Source of the DNA: Desmonostoc muscorum LEGE 12446
Lineage (GTDB): Bacteria; Cyanobacteriota; Cyanobacteriia; Cyanobacteriales; Nostocaceae
Length of the DNA: 64,000 bases
Direction of reading: 5' to 3'
Assembly: GCF_015207005.2 (NCBI RefSeq)
Contig: NZ_JADEXS020000001.1
Span: forward strand, 1,736,001 to 1,800,000
Shown: piece after piece, positions 45,169-53,902 of the stretch
Layout: each line of letters begins with the position of its first letter
Numbering within the stretch: position 1 is the first letter of the stretch
Notes under the pieces: model-generated
Database searches by the model: none
Told to the model about the DNA's origin: nothing
What the model saw: the letters and a program-made list of their open reading frames with translations, nothing else
Made by a program: the position numbers and the translations under genes

Positions 45169-46710
45169 TTATGGAGAATTGGTATTACTTGGGTAACTAT
45201 ATTTGAGAAGCCGTAAACCCTCCAATCGGACAGCTTCAGGATATAAAGTTTTGTAAATATTGCAATTTGGAGATTGAATATCATAACGCCCTGTAGCCTT
45301 AAAGGTTGCCAAAGGACAACCACCTGTACACCAATATTTCCACTCACATGTACGACAACCTTCTTTTTCCTCAACTGATAAATTCTGAATACCTACTTTA
45401 TCTTGTCGCACAACAGTTAAAGGATCTTGAATATCAACTGAGGACACAGTTTTATGTAGCTGCATCTGGCATTTAGCAATTTGCCCTTTGTAATCAAATA
45501 CCAGATAACTTTGCCCAACTCCACAAGTGCGTTTATGAGGAAACGATAAATTGGCGCGATCGATCAATGAACCTAGTAAACTTCGATTAGGTAATTTTAA
45601 TTCGATAACTTTGAACGCTGCCAACATTCCCTCAATCAGCCGAGATTCTTCTAATTGCAAGTCTTCGTAAGAAGCAGACAGTTCATTTTCACGATAGAAA
45701 TTTAAACTAAAGGGCAGATTATATTCCAATATCCATTCCAGAACATCGGGTAAACCTTCTGCGTTTCGCCCAGTAACCGTGATGGAAATATCTGGTGTCA
45801 GACCATTTTGTAAAGCAATCTTAATACCTCGTTCAACATCTTGAAACGATCCCTTGCCGCCTGCATAAGAACGTTGAATATTGTGAAAATCTGCTAATCC
45901 ATCTAGTGAAATCATCAGACGCAGATTCAATGTTTGCAGCATCTCAATAATCTCAGGCATAATCAATGTTCCATTACTGAGAACAACTCCATCTAATATA
46001 ATGTCTGTTTGTTTGCTAAGAGATTGAGCATACAAATGGAGATCCTTAATTAAGGGAGAGCAGAGTAATGCTTCTCCTCCTGCATATTTGAGTTTGACGC
46101 GGCGGTAACTATTTAAGGTAGCAGAGCGAAATGTAGATTCAATAGCTGCTCTACCGATATCTATTGACATATCTTTTGCTAAATGAGGAAGATAACAATA
46201 ATCGCATCTTAAATTACAGCGATCGGTGATATGCAACCATGCTGTTAAAGTTTCTGGGATTTCATTTAAATTCAATGAGCAATTATTCTTGGGTGCAATT
46301 AAACGTGCTTGATATAGTTCCGCAATAGCTGTCTGTAAGTCTGTTGGATCAAGGTGAAAATCCTCGATTCCAATATCATTTAATTTATGAGGAATTGTAA
46401 ATTTATCTAATAAATCTAGTGCTGATTTATTCAGAACTGCTGCTTGATGATGAGTACCATAACAAATAGAATAAGTATTATCTAAATTCATCATCTGCGA
46501 GTTGGGAACTCTCACAAACTCTGTTTCCGACATCCCCAAAGATAATCGCATATCTGAGCTTAATTCTGCTAGAGGGGATAAGTCACAGGCACAGTCCCCT
46601 CCATCACAGTCGCATTGCCCAGTCGGTACATAGCTAGAATTGAGAGAAACTAAGATTTGGGGTCGATCAATTTTTTTACTAAGCATGAGAAGATGGCTAT
46701 TTTGTTGCAC
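45169..46710 (-). CDS. Radical SAM/SPASM protein with N-terminal RRE-like region
   Basis: 513 residues from GTG 46710 (an ATG at 46686 is an alternative). The [4Fe-4S] site CNLRCDYC (Cys165, 169, 172) follows LHITDR. The C-terminal SPASM domain has Cys396, 414, 452, 455, 461, 465 and 483 (GCRTCEWKYWCTGGCP). Such enzymes install cross-links or other changes on peptides. Residues 66-138 look like a PqqD-type peptide-binding domain. Before that a Cys/Asp-rich stretch CDCDGGDCAC (33-42) is unusual. The first 14 bases overlap the TPR-STAND gene, so it belongs to the same operon. The substrate is unknown; the two hydrophobic peptides nearby are candidates. Confidence 0.9.
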   Translation of the reverse strand: MQQNSHLLMLSKKIDRPQILVSLNSSYVPTGQCDCDGGDCACDLSPLAELSSDMRLSLGMSETEFVRVPNSQMMNLDNTYSICYGTHHQAAVLNKSALDLLDKFTIPHKLNDIGIEDFHLDPTDLQTAIAELYQARLIAPKNNCSLNLNEIPETLTAWLHITDRCNLRCDYCYLPHLAKDMSIDIGRAAIESTFRSATLNSYRRVKLKYAGGEALLCSPLIKDLHLYAQSLSKQTDIILDGVVLSNGTLIMPEIIEMLQTLNLRLMISLDGLADFHNIQRSYAGGKGSFQDVERGIKIALQNGLTPDISITVTGRNAEGLPDVLEWILEYNLPFSLNFYRENELSASYEDLQLEESRLIEGMLAAFKVIELKLPNRSLLGSLIDRANLSFPHKRTCGVGQSYLVFDYKGQIAKCQMQLHKTVSSVDIQDPLTVVRQDKVGIQNLSVEEKEGCRTCEWKYWCTGGCPLATFKATGRYDIQSPNCNIYKTLYPEAVRLEGLRLLKYSYPSNTNSP

Positions 46711-49468
46711 GGATTCTAGTCAGAAACATTTGTTGATCGCACCATTCCTTGAGAGCTTTATGATCTTGCCACTGAGATTTGAGTTGCTGGATCAAAGTTT
46801 TAGAAAGTTCTATAGGTAACCGTTCGATTTTCTTTTGGAGTAAATTTAGCTCATGTTGGATCGAATATGGACCGAAACCTCCATGTTGAAAGATTTTGGG
46901 TATTCCTTGAGCATATTTACTAAAAGCAAAATCGTAGTTAGCTTGTTGAAATGCAACATCACCTTCTATTCGTAATATACGACCAAAGTATAGGGTATGG
47001 ATATTTTCATAGGATTGGAAGCGATCGCTAAGTTCCCGTGCATAATCTGAAATATGCTCGTAGGCTTTTGCGTAATAATCAAACTCTGCTTTACCTACGA
47101 GGCTATCAATGGCATATCGCATATCGTTGTATTCTAGACTAGTCTGATAAGAGCGATCGTTGAGTTTTAGAGCTTGTTCACACAAAGAGCGATCGCCTGT
47201 TTGAAACCCAAGATGCCAATAGACACTGGCAGCTTGGTGCAAAATTCCAGGTAACTCCTCTTCACGTCCGTATTTCTCTGCTAGTTTCAGGCTTTTTTCT
47301 AAAGCATCTTGAGCTTGAGAAAGCAGATTGAGATCCCACTCTACCTGTGTCACATCCCAAACGGCTTCATTTCGTATTTCAGCACTAAACCACTGATTTA
47401 AGCCTAACTGAAAATATGCCCTACACAATATTCGATTATCATTTTCCTCATTGTTGCAACGGCTTAATGCTCTCTCAAGTAATTGTTTAGCTTTAACATA
47501 GTTACCATCATCTACCCAAATACTAGCAGAGGCAATTTCGGCGTCAGCTATTTCGCGTTCACTTTCAACACTCGACCACATATCAATAGCAGCCTTAAAA
47601 CACTGTTCAGCCTTGACATGATTTTTTTGTTGTCCATATAAAAATCCCAAATTATTTTGAATACTAGCCATAACTTGAGTTAAACCTTTATTAGGAGTGT
47701 CAACTTCCATAGCAGCATCCCAACCTAGTTTGTAATATTTTTCAGCTTCCTCAAAGTTGTTGAGTTGTCGATAAAGATAACCAACTTGATTAGCTACACC
47801 AGGAATAGCTGATAGTTTGTTACGTTGGACTAGCGATAAACACTTTTGCTGATATTTCAAAGCTTCGTCATAAAGATGTAACTTGGCATTCAACATTCCC
47901 AAGACATTGCAAATATCTGCTTGATGAGCAGAATTAGAAGATAGTTCCGATAGTATTACCTCTAGCTTTTTCACCTCATCTTCTGTTGCACACTTGTCTT
48001 TCAGTGCGTGAACAATCCTGGATTCAAAAATAATCATTTTCAGTTTTTGATCGGGGTTTAGCTCTGTTTCAAACTGTTTGACAATTGCCAATAATTGATT
48101 AACAAAGCTAAATTTCTTGGCTTGAGTACGTATCGTATTAGTAATTTCATACCAAGTATCAAAACCAACAATCGGATCGGCATATAAAGCATTCCATAGC
48201 CATCGGCTAGTATTAAATTCCCGCAATTGTTTCACTTCTTCAATGAGAAACTCGATGCTAGCGACTTTCTGAGAATTATCAGAGGAATGTTGAACCTCCA
48301 ATATTCTTTTGTGTGGGCCTAGTTCATAATCTTTTTGCTTGAAATATTGGGCAGCAATCCGACTATCTCGTTTTCTCCATTCAAAATCCGGGTCAATATC
48401 TGTCCATACATATTTGTCAACCAAGTCTCGTACAATATCATGCAATGATATTTGAGAACCACCGACTACTGGTTTAATAAAAAAGTAGCTCTGTGCATCA
48501 ATAAATAATTTTTCGGCATCTTCTTTTGATATTTCTAATAAATTCGCAATATCAGAGCTATCTAATGGGTAGATGCGTGAAAGCAACAGAGTTAGCCGGT
48601 CCATTGATGTGCGAAGCTGCGTAATATGTCGAACCATTTCAGCTTCAAATCCACCAGTTTTTTCTAACCTACCTGGAATAGTTTCTATATCTTCACTTTC
48701 TAACCAATCTGGTATGACTTCCCGATAAGCATACTCTACCCCAAATTCAATCATGATCGGGCTGCCACCAGAAAGAACTATGAGTTTTTGAGCCAAGTCT
48801 TGTCCGAGAGTAAAGTGAAGCTGCTCCTCCTTGGAAAGAATGTAAGTCCGCACATCCTCACGAGTAAATTCATTTAGTTCCAAAGAAATTAATTCTTCTT
48901 TGTTGAATGAATTTTCTAAAATTTGGCGGCCAATATTAGGGCGACCTGCTAAAATAAATACGGCATTGTTTAGTTGATGGCATAAATTGCCGACATGCTG
49001 CCAAACTTTCTCTCTGACTTCTGGTTGTCCTAACTTCTCAACAGTATCAATTAGAAATACTAGTCTCTGTTGGCTGGACTTGCGATTAATTTCATCGACT
49101 AAGAACTTTTCAAGTTGTCCGCGTTCTTGTTTATATGCGATTCGACTGATGCAATTTTCATCTTCTCGCAGTTGTCGTAACCGGAGCAACCATTGTTGAT
49201 AAGTAGAATCGTATAATTGTTTGGCGATTTGAGTGTATAAATCTTCTGCATCATTAAAAACAGGGATATCGCAATCAATAATTTCACTTGTCCCAATCTG
49301 AATTTGATTGAGGCGGCATTGTAATGCACGCAGCAACCAAGTTTTGCCAATTCCACCTCTACCCTCCACCAAAATGACATGCAGCTTATTAGGCTCCTGA
49401 ACAAGGGAAATTATTCGATTTAGATGTTCTTCACGACCAACAAACTCTAATTTTTCTAGTTCAGACAT
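46697..49468 (-). CDS. STAND-type NTPase with C-terminal TPR repeats
   Basis: 923 residues. FVGREEHLNRII opens the NACHT/NB-ARC-like domain, with Walker A GRGGIGKT (36-43), Walker B RLVFLIDTVE (135-144), a sensor-like FILAGRPNIG, and a winged-helix part (about 290-345). The C-terminal half (about 480-910) contains many TPR-like helical pairs (e.g. GYLYRQLNNFEEAEKYYKLGWDAA, NLGFLYGQQKNHVKAEQCFKAAIDMW). STAND proteins are switch ATPases that sense a ligand through their repeats and oligomerise. It lies between another STAND ATPase (198-bp repeat spacer) and the radical-SAM gene (14-bp overlap). Confidence 0.9.
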   Translation of the reverse strand: MSELEKLEFVGREEHLNRIISLVQEPNKLHVILVEGRGGIGKTWLLRALQCRLNQIQIGTSEIIDCDIPVFNDAEDLYTQIAKQLYDSTYQQWLLRLRQLREDENCISRIAYKQERGQLEKFLVDEINRKSSQQRLVFLIDTVEKLGQPEVREKVWQHVGNLCHQLNNAVFILAGRPNIGRQILENSFNKEELISLELNEFTREDVRTYILSKEEQLHFTLGQDLAQKLIVLSGGSPIMIEFGVEYAYREVIPDWLESEDIETIPGRLEKTGGFEAEMVRHITQLRTSMDRLTLLLSRIYPLDSSDIANLLEISKEDAEKLFIDAQSYFFIKPVVGGSQISLHDIVRDLVDKYVWTDIDPDFEWRKRDSRIAAQYFKQKDYELGPHKRILEVQHSSDNSQKVASIEFLIEEVKQLREFNTSRWLWNALYADPIVGFDTWYEITNTIRTQAKKFSFVNQLLAIVKQFETELNPDQKLKMIIFESRIVHALKDKCATEDEVKKLEVILSELSSNSAHQADICNVLGMLNAKLHLYDEALKYQQKCLSLVQRNKLSAIPGVANQVGYLYRQLNNFEEAEKYYKLGWDAAMEVDTPNKGLTQVMASIQNNLGFLYGQQKNHVKAEQCFKAAIDMWSSVESEREIADAEIASASIWVDDGNYVKAKQLLERALSRCNNEENDNRILCRAYFQLGLNQWFSAEIRNEAVWDVTQVEWDLNLLSQAQDALEKSLKLAEKYGREEELPGILHQAASVYWHLGFQTGDRSLCEQALKLNDRSYQTSLEYNDMRYAIDSLVGKAEFDYYAKAYEHISDYARELSDRFQSYENIHTLYFGRILRIEGDVAFQQANYDFAFSKYAQGIPKIFQHGGFGPYSIQHELNLLQKKIERLPIELSKTLIQQLKSQWQDHKALKEWCDQQMFLTRIRATK

Positions 49469-49500
49469 AATATCAAACTCCTATTTAATTTTTGAACTTA

Positions 49501-49664
49501 TTTGTGTAGGTAGGGAGTAGGGAGTAGGGAATGGGGAATAGTGAATCAGCTTTTCCGAGTTTATGGAGTTTCTTCAAAAATCAAATACCAGTCCTATATA
49601 ATTCCTATTTAATTTTTGCAAAAACTCAATCCACATATTCCCCATTCCCCACTCCCCACTCCCC
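49501..49664. repeat. STRR spacer between the two STAND genes
   Basis: gtagggagtagggagtaggg (49507-49531) is mirrored by ccccattccccactcccc (49640-49662), giving a potential long hairpin inside the operon. A direct repeat cctatttaatttttg occurs at about 49481 and 49603. Confidence 0.75.
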
Positions 49665-49666
49665 AA

Positions 49667-51322
49667 TTAATTATTTTGAATTGCTTCATCAAGCTTCTGA
49701 ATTAAATCTCTGTAGGGTGTATCATTATATTCGTCATTGTGCAGATAGTAATTGACAAGAAACTGAAATTCCCAGTCATTTTCTACTTCAGATTTGAGCG
49801 TATAAAGAAATTCATGCATTTGCTCTCGGTCTGTATTGCGGAATATTTCCAGAGTTTCTTCAACGGTTTTATCAAAGAAATCTTGGCGGAGTTTTTGTCG
49901 ATAAGCCAGACTATTAGCACCAAAATTAATAAATCCAGCGTGTTGTTGCAGGCTTTGAAAAAAATACTGCATAGACCAAGTACCCGCAACAGCAGAATTA
50001 TTCTTTGATTTCAGTTCATGAATATATTCCCAGCAAATTTGAGCTGCTTCGCTACAAAGTTTTTGAAAGTTATCAGGCGAAGTTTCTCTCAGAAGACCAA
50101 TAACTAGTAGCCGCCGTGTCATACCATCTTTGATAATGGTTTTGTCACGAGTAAAAATAGATGTCTTTGTCAGTTCAGCGTTTAACTTAAAACTATCATC
50201 ACTGAAAGGTAATTGAAATCTCCGAACGGCTTCTTTTAATACCCAAGTACCATTGAGTATAGGAAATATACTCAATTTTTCAATTGATTCGTAGAGATGA
50301 TTATTTTCCGTTGTCAAGGTTTCTTTAATTTGGTCTCTACACTTTTTGAGCTTTTTTTCCCATAGTTGGTTGCCATAACTGTTTAAAAACCAACTAACTG
50401 TATAAGCACCACTGCGATAAACTTTTAGTGCTTCAGCAATTCCCCCTGGGTGTCCGCCAGTTAAATACAGTAAGTGTCCTGAAAGTAGAGCAAGACTTTC
50501 GGAAGTCATCTCGATTGGCTTGAGATATTTTGTTGCTGTATCCTGAATCACTTCCCAGTTAAAAGGAGAGAGTATTAGTCTCGGAAAAGTGCGATCTAAA
50601 GGGATATCAATCAGACAGCGAGCGGCAATTACAACTCGAAGTCTCCGAGAATTATCTTTAAAGAACTGTAATTCTTTCAAGCATCTTTCAATTCTCCCTA
50701 CAAATTTCTGAAAGTCATTAAAAATTTCGTTTAAACGTTGCTTTGGTGGGGCATTTCCATCTAAATCGATTAGCAGCACAATACCTTTTTTTCCCTGGGA
50801 TTGACATTTAGCCCAATTTCTATGCAATAGTAAGCCTAAACGATCTCCCGAATTTAATTCATATCCTTCTGGGAGGGGAAGTTGGAGAGAATTTGCTAAT
50901 CGTTTTTCTAAATCTTCAATACTTTCATAACTAGACATCGAAGCATAAGCACAACACCATTGCAATTCTTGAAACCGCCCCATAATCTGTTTGAGAAATT
51001 CTGTTTTTCCGTAACCTTCAGGAGCTGTTACCAGACGATAAGGAGGAGAATTAATTGCTGTAATCTCACTAATTGCATCATCGCGATTAGTGAATGGAAT
51101 TTTATCAGACTCAAGCTCTATAGATTCTCTATTCAGTTCGTTTAATTCTGATTCAGCTTTTGCCATTTCATCGAATTTATCATCAATTTGCCTTTGCAAT
51201 TTGTTCTTCTCTACATCATCAAGTGTCCGCAATATTTGCTTGCTGATAGTTTCAATATCAGTTTTTAAATTGGCTATTACCCGTTCTATATAGTTCTTGC
51301 GTAAATCTGAAGAATTGTTCAT
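49667..51322 (-). CDS. STAND-like P-loop ATPase with N-terminal adaptor (EAD-like) module
   Basis: 551 residues. Residues 19-64 form a helical module that aligns, without gaps, to residues 251-296 of the protease encoded just upstream (17 of 46 identical by hand: shared QRQI, ESELN, T-L, N). The ATPase domain follows: Walker A APEGYGKT (100-107), Walker B GIVLLIDLDG (180-189), and ARCLIDIPLDRTFPRLILSPF as the sensor region. GGHPGGIAEALKVY is like the STAND GxP motif. The C-terminal third is helical, unassigned. The shared module suggests the ATPase recruits or activates the protease. It lies 17 bp after the protease stop, same operon. Confidence 0.88.
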   Translation of the reverse strand: MNNSSDLRKNYIERVIANLKTDIETISKQILRTLDDVEKNKLQRQIDDKFDEMAKAESELNELNRESIELESDKIPFTNRDDAISEITAINSPPYRLVTAPEGYGKTEFLKQIMGRFQELQWCCAYASMSSYESIEDLEKRLANSLQLPLPEGYELNSGDRLGLLLHRNWAKCQSQGKKGIVLLIDLDGNAPPKQRLNEIFNDFQKFVGRIERCLKELQFFKDNSRRLRVVIAARCLIDIPLDRTFPRLILSPFNWEVIQDTATKYLKPIEMTSESLALLSGHLLYLTGGHPGGIAEALKVYRSGAYTVSWFLNSYGNQLWEKKLKKCRDQIKETLTTENNHLYESIEKLSIFPILNGTWVLKEAVRRFQLPFSDDSFKLNAELTKTSIFTRDKTIIKDGMTRRLLVIGLLRETSPDNFQKLCSEAAQICWEYIHELKSKNNSAVAGTWSMQYFFQSLQQHAGFINFGANSLAYRQKLRQDFFDKTVEETLEIFRNTDREQMHEFLYTLKSEVENDWEFQFLVNYYLHNDEYNDTPYRDLIQKLDEAIQNN

Positions 51323-51339
51323 TGCATTTAAAAATTAAA

Positions 51340-52233
51340 TTAATTGCTTATGGCATTAAGTTCGCTTTCTACTTGCTCAAGTTCTTGTAGTATGCTGTTG
51401 ATTTGGCGTTGGATGATATTGCGATCGCCAGCACTCAGTGTATAGTTAAGCTGATTGTACGCTGCCTCATAATCACTACTTAGAACATCAAAGCGTTGTT
51501 GCAAAGTTTTGATTTTGAGTTGTTGTACTCTGCTCTTAGTAGTCTGGGTATGTGCATTTGGCGAAATCGACAAAGCTATTTCATCCCATGCTTGGCTCAA
51601 TACATCCACGGGAATCATAAAAGCAGTCTTGATATCTTCTCGCTGTTTCTCCGCCGCCACTGCCATCCCAACCACTCCTACAAGGGTTTCATCCCATATA
51701 GGCGCACCACTAAAGCCTGCTTCTATCCTGTAGCCGGTTACCTTACTGTCTTCGAGTTGCACCCATCCCTTTCCTTGGCTGTCTCGCAACACACCTGTAG
51801 CCCAAACGCCATCATTGTGTCCGTGAGGAAAACCAAATATGCGGAAAGGATGCTCCCAAATATTGCTAGCTTTTATTAACTTGATTGGTTGGGCTTCTTT
51901 AGGCAACTGCCCTTCTATTTCCAACCCGGCAATATCTTCAGGCTTAGAAGTTGATACATTACTGACAACGGGTTGCCAAAAAACAACTTTAGCTTTTAGT
52001 TGTTGCCCTGATGCAATTAGGGGAAAATCTAAATAAATATCATTATTAGGAGCTGCAACTATATCTTCTGGTAAAGATAGAACTGAGGTAACAACGTGAG
52101 CGCATGTCAGGATATAATTTCCAGTCCGCCCAGAGACTAAAAAACCTACACCAGCTACCGCACCATTAGCATGAAAAATTCTGGCGATCGCCGATCTAAA
52201 AATTTGAATATAATTATCTGTACTCGCTACCAT
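51340..52233 (-). CDS. Trypsin-like serine protease with C-terminal adaptor module
   Basis: 297 residues. The chymotrypsin-fold triad is complete: His46 in ILTCAHVV, Asp100 in PEDIAGLEI, Ser175 in AGFSGAPIW. No signal peptide is present, so it is probably cytoplasmic, in keeping with NTPase-coupled conflict systems and unlike exported DegP-type proteases. Residues 235-297 are helical; 251-296 match the N-terminal module of the next ATPase. It starts 1 bp after the upstream Trypco1-like gene. By family logic (Kaur, Aravind and colleagues' NTP-dependent conflict systems), the protease would be the effector released or switched on by the STAND ATPase. Confidence 0.92.
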   Translation of the reverse strand: MVASTDNYIQIFRSAIARIFHANGAVAGVGFLVSGRTGNYILTCAHVVTSVLSLPEDIVAAPNNDIYLDFPLIASGQQLKAKVVFWQPVVSNVSTSKPEDIAGLEIEGQLPKEAQPIKLIKASNIWEHPFRIFGFPHGHNDGVWATGVLRDSQGKGWVQLEDSKVTGYRIEAGFSGAPIWDETLVGVVGMAVAAEKQREDIKTAFMIPVDVLSQAWDEIALSISPNAHTQTTKSRVQQLKIKTLQQRFDVLSSDYEAAYNQLNYTLSAGDRNIIQRQINSILQELEQVESELNAISN

Positions 52234-52234
52234 A

Positions 52235-52576
52235 CTATGCCTTGTCTTGCTTCCATTTCAAGGTAATTTCGTAGTTAGCTTCACCACTTACAGAAGTGAA
52301 AATTGCACCCGCAGCAGCATTTAACTTAATCCCAAACTTCACCTCTACCTCATCGGCAGGTGTATTCATCTGACTCAGTTTGGTGATAATTGCTGAAGCT
52401 ACAGGTTGTATTTGATCTAATACCTCGTCAAATTTCTTTTTAGCTTCAACAACCATTTGTCCAGTGTCCGATCTGGCAACACGTGTCAAAGCATTGCTAT
52501 TTTCTGGTTCATCAACTTCAGCTAAAAACTTCGTGCCATCTTCGAGAGAAAACTCTGCGATCTGTTTCCGATTCAT
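52235..52576 (-). CDS. Trypco1-like (CU044_2847 family) protein
   Basis: 113 residues matching the trypsin-co-occurring domain: an N-terminal strand FSLEDGTKFLAEVDEP, a helical middle (FDEVLDQIQPVASAIITKLSQM) and the characteristic end DEVEVKFGIKLNAAAGAIFTSVSGEANYEITLKWK. This family is found next to trypsin-like proteases and STAND or vWA-MoxR ATPases in multicellular bacteria, where its exact role is not known. It may be a regulator or substrate of the protease. First clear gene of the operon; the promoter is in the ~50 bp before a MITE-like element. Confidence 0.87.
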   Translation of the reverse strand: MNRKQIAEFSLEDGTKFLAEVDEPENSNALTRVARSDTGQMVVEAKKKFDEVLDQIQPVASAIITKLSQMNTPADEVEVKFGIKLNAAAGAIFTSVSGEANYEITLKWKQDKA

Positions 52577-52656
52577 AGTGAAACCTGTTATTTTGAACTA
52601 ATAGTTTGTCCAGATTGCTAACAACAAGACACAAAGCATCCTGATTTTAATTCCCC
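52577..52656. other. Leader of the Trypco1-protease-STAND operon
   Basis: Short AT-rich stretch expected to hold the operon promoter. I did not find unambiguous boxes on the minus strand. Confidence 0.35.
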
Positions 52657-52834
52657 CGTTTGGCTATCTACGGTGTACACACAAGTCAAATCACGCCCCT
52701 TAATCCCCCCGATATCTTGGGGGGAAACCGGAAAATCTAGTTCCCTCCCCAATAAACGGGGAGGGTTAGGGTGGGGTAAAACCCGGATTCATCAACTACT
52801 TCAGACTCGTGTATACACGGTAGCGTTTGGCTAT
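52657..52834. mobile_element. 156-bp MITE-like element with 11-bp flanking direct repeats
   Basis: Imperfect 20-bp terminal inverted repeats (CTACGGTGTACACACAAGTC on the left, CTACCGTGTATACACGAGTC as complement of the right; 17/20) at 52668 and 52823. Outside both ends lies the identical 11-mer CGTTTGGCTAT (52657-52667 and 52824-52834), probably a target-site duplication. Internally there are palindromes CCCCCC...GGGGGG (near 52716) and CCTCCCC...GGGGAGG (near 52757). Confidence 0.75.
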
Positions 52835-53409
52835 GGGGTTAATCACCACTCCTCATCTCATTAAGCCTGTGCCAAGACTCCCAGTACCCATCATTTGTTG
52901 ATTGACAGACTACTAAGTAGTCTGACAACCGAATTTTGAGGGGCAAAGAACGAACCACTCCAGGCTTAGAGAACACAGAGATAACGAAAACTTGGTTTAC
53001 CAAGTTTTCGTTATCTTGACACGGTAATTAGTAATTATACTGGCTTAACTAGAAAATTACTTGCCTATAAGTAAGTATGCAATAATCAATTAAACTAAAT
53101 TACACAATGTAAAATTAATTAAATTTTCTCCTAGTCGGCGGCTCAAACCCTTGACCATGCCAATTTTAGATTTTAGATTGCCGATTTGAGATTTTTTGGT
53201 ACTCCTTTCCTGCGGAACGCTACGCGAACCCAGAAGCAAGCTACATGCCCCGTCCTTAGTGGACGGAACAAATCCAAAATCCAAAATTTAAAATCATAAT
53301 GCCCCGCACCCGTACTTCGTCCCGCTACGCTAACGTGGTCGGGGTCAATCCAAAATCCAAAATCCAAAATCCAAAATCGATTGACCGCTACTTGCGTTAA
53401 AATAGTCTA
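52835..53409. repeat. Spacer with a perfect hairpin and STRR blocks
   Basis: It contains the 36-nt hairpin described separately and a low-complexity block at 53160-53190 and 53274-53380 (aatccaaaatccaaaatc units and relatives), interrupted by palindromic pieces of the gcggaacgctacgcg and cccgctacgctaacg kind. No ORF of merit. Confidence 0.65.
52980..53015. repeat. Perfect 16-bp-stem hairpin
   Basis: GATAACGAAAACTTGG, a TTTA loop, and CCAAGTTTTCGTTATC. There is no U-run on either side, so it is not a typical intrinsic terminator. It lies between the 81-residue peptide gene and the protease operon, and a leftward transcript through both would include it. Confidence 0.8.
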
Positions 53410-53655
53410 TCAATTCGGAGAACACCGATCGCAAAAATCAGGACTAAATTTGCAGTATTGGCTACCTGTCAATGGGTAAGCTGTACAATAGGGAAAACTC
53501 GTAAGTTTAACTTTAGCTGTTTGTAATTCTGAACTATTCGCCGACAATTCAGTAAGTTTGGTTTTATTAGCCGTAAATATAGCTATCAGTTTAGGTAACG
53601 CCATGCAGGCAGCAATATTGATCAGCGTTAGCAGTGTTGCTTCTATGGAATTCAT
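53410..53655 (-). CDS. Small peptide, 81 residues, hydrophobic N-terminus and Cys-rich tail
   Basis: ATG 53655 follows ACAGGGGATGATTACCT, nearly the same leader as the 44-residue peptide at 42.9 kb. Residues 8-28 (LLTLINIAACMALPKLIAIF) form one hydrophobic helix with the paralogous ACxALPKL core. A polar linker and a C-terminal part with Tyr/Phe/Cys (SFPYCTAYPLTGSQYCKFSP then DFCDRCSPN; Cys57, 68, 75, 78) follow. It is on the same strand and upstream of the protease-STAND-radical SAM operon (about 0.8 kb). It could be a membrane peptide effector or a precursor modified by the SPASM enzyme; that is inference. Confidence 0.68.
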   Translation of the reverse strand: MNSIEATLLTLINIAACMALPKLIAIFTANKTKLTELSANSSELQTAKVKLTSFPYCTAYPLTGSQYCKFSPDFCDRCSPN

Positions 53656-53681
53656 AGGTAATCATCCCCTGTGAAAAGTAG

Positions 53682-53703
53682 GCGTAGCCCGTCGGAGACA
53701 TCG
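53682..53703. repeat. Dispersed repeat (ggcgtagcccgtcggagaca...)
   Basis: Same family as the copies at 26561-26592 and 32345-32370. It lies about 30 bp upstream of the 81-residue peptide start, in its likely promoter zone. Confidence 0.6.
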
Positions 53704-53902
53704 CTATTTCTAACTGCAAACACAATCCATAGCTTGCAGTCTATGTAAATCAATCTTAACATAAATTTTTGTAAATATAAAGTGAGAATTCCTGGAATCA
53801 TCATACACAAAAGGGAATGTGGATAATGAGGACGGTTATTGTAGCGGAATGACAAAATAAGCAAAGAAAAGCAATCAGTTAAAAATCTTTAGGTAAGGTG
53901 TT

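Noticed and set aside
53016..53041. TTGACA ... TATACT as a promoter
   Set aside because: The spacer is only 14 bp and no plus-strand gene follows nearby.
53652..53864. 70-codon minus ORF upstream of the 81-residue peptide
   Set aside because: Covers a dispersed repeat and probable promoter region; no family signal.
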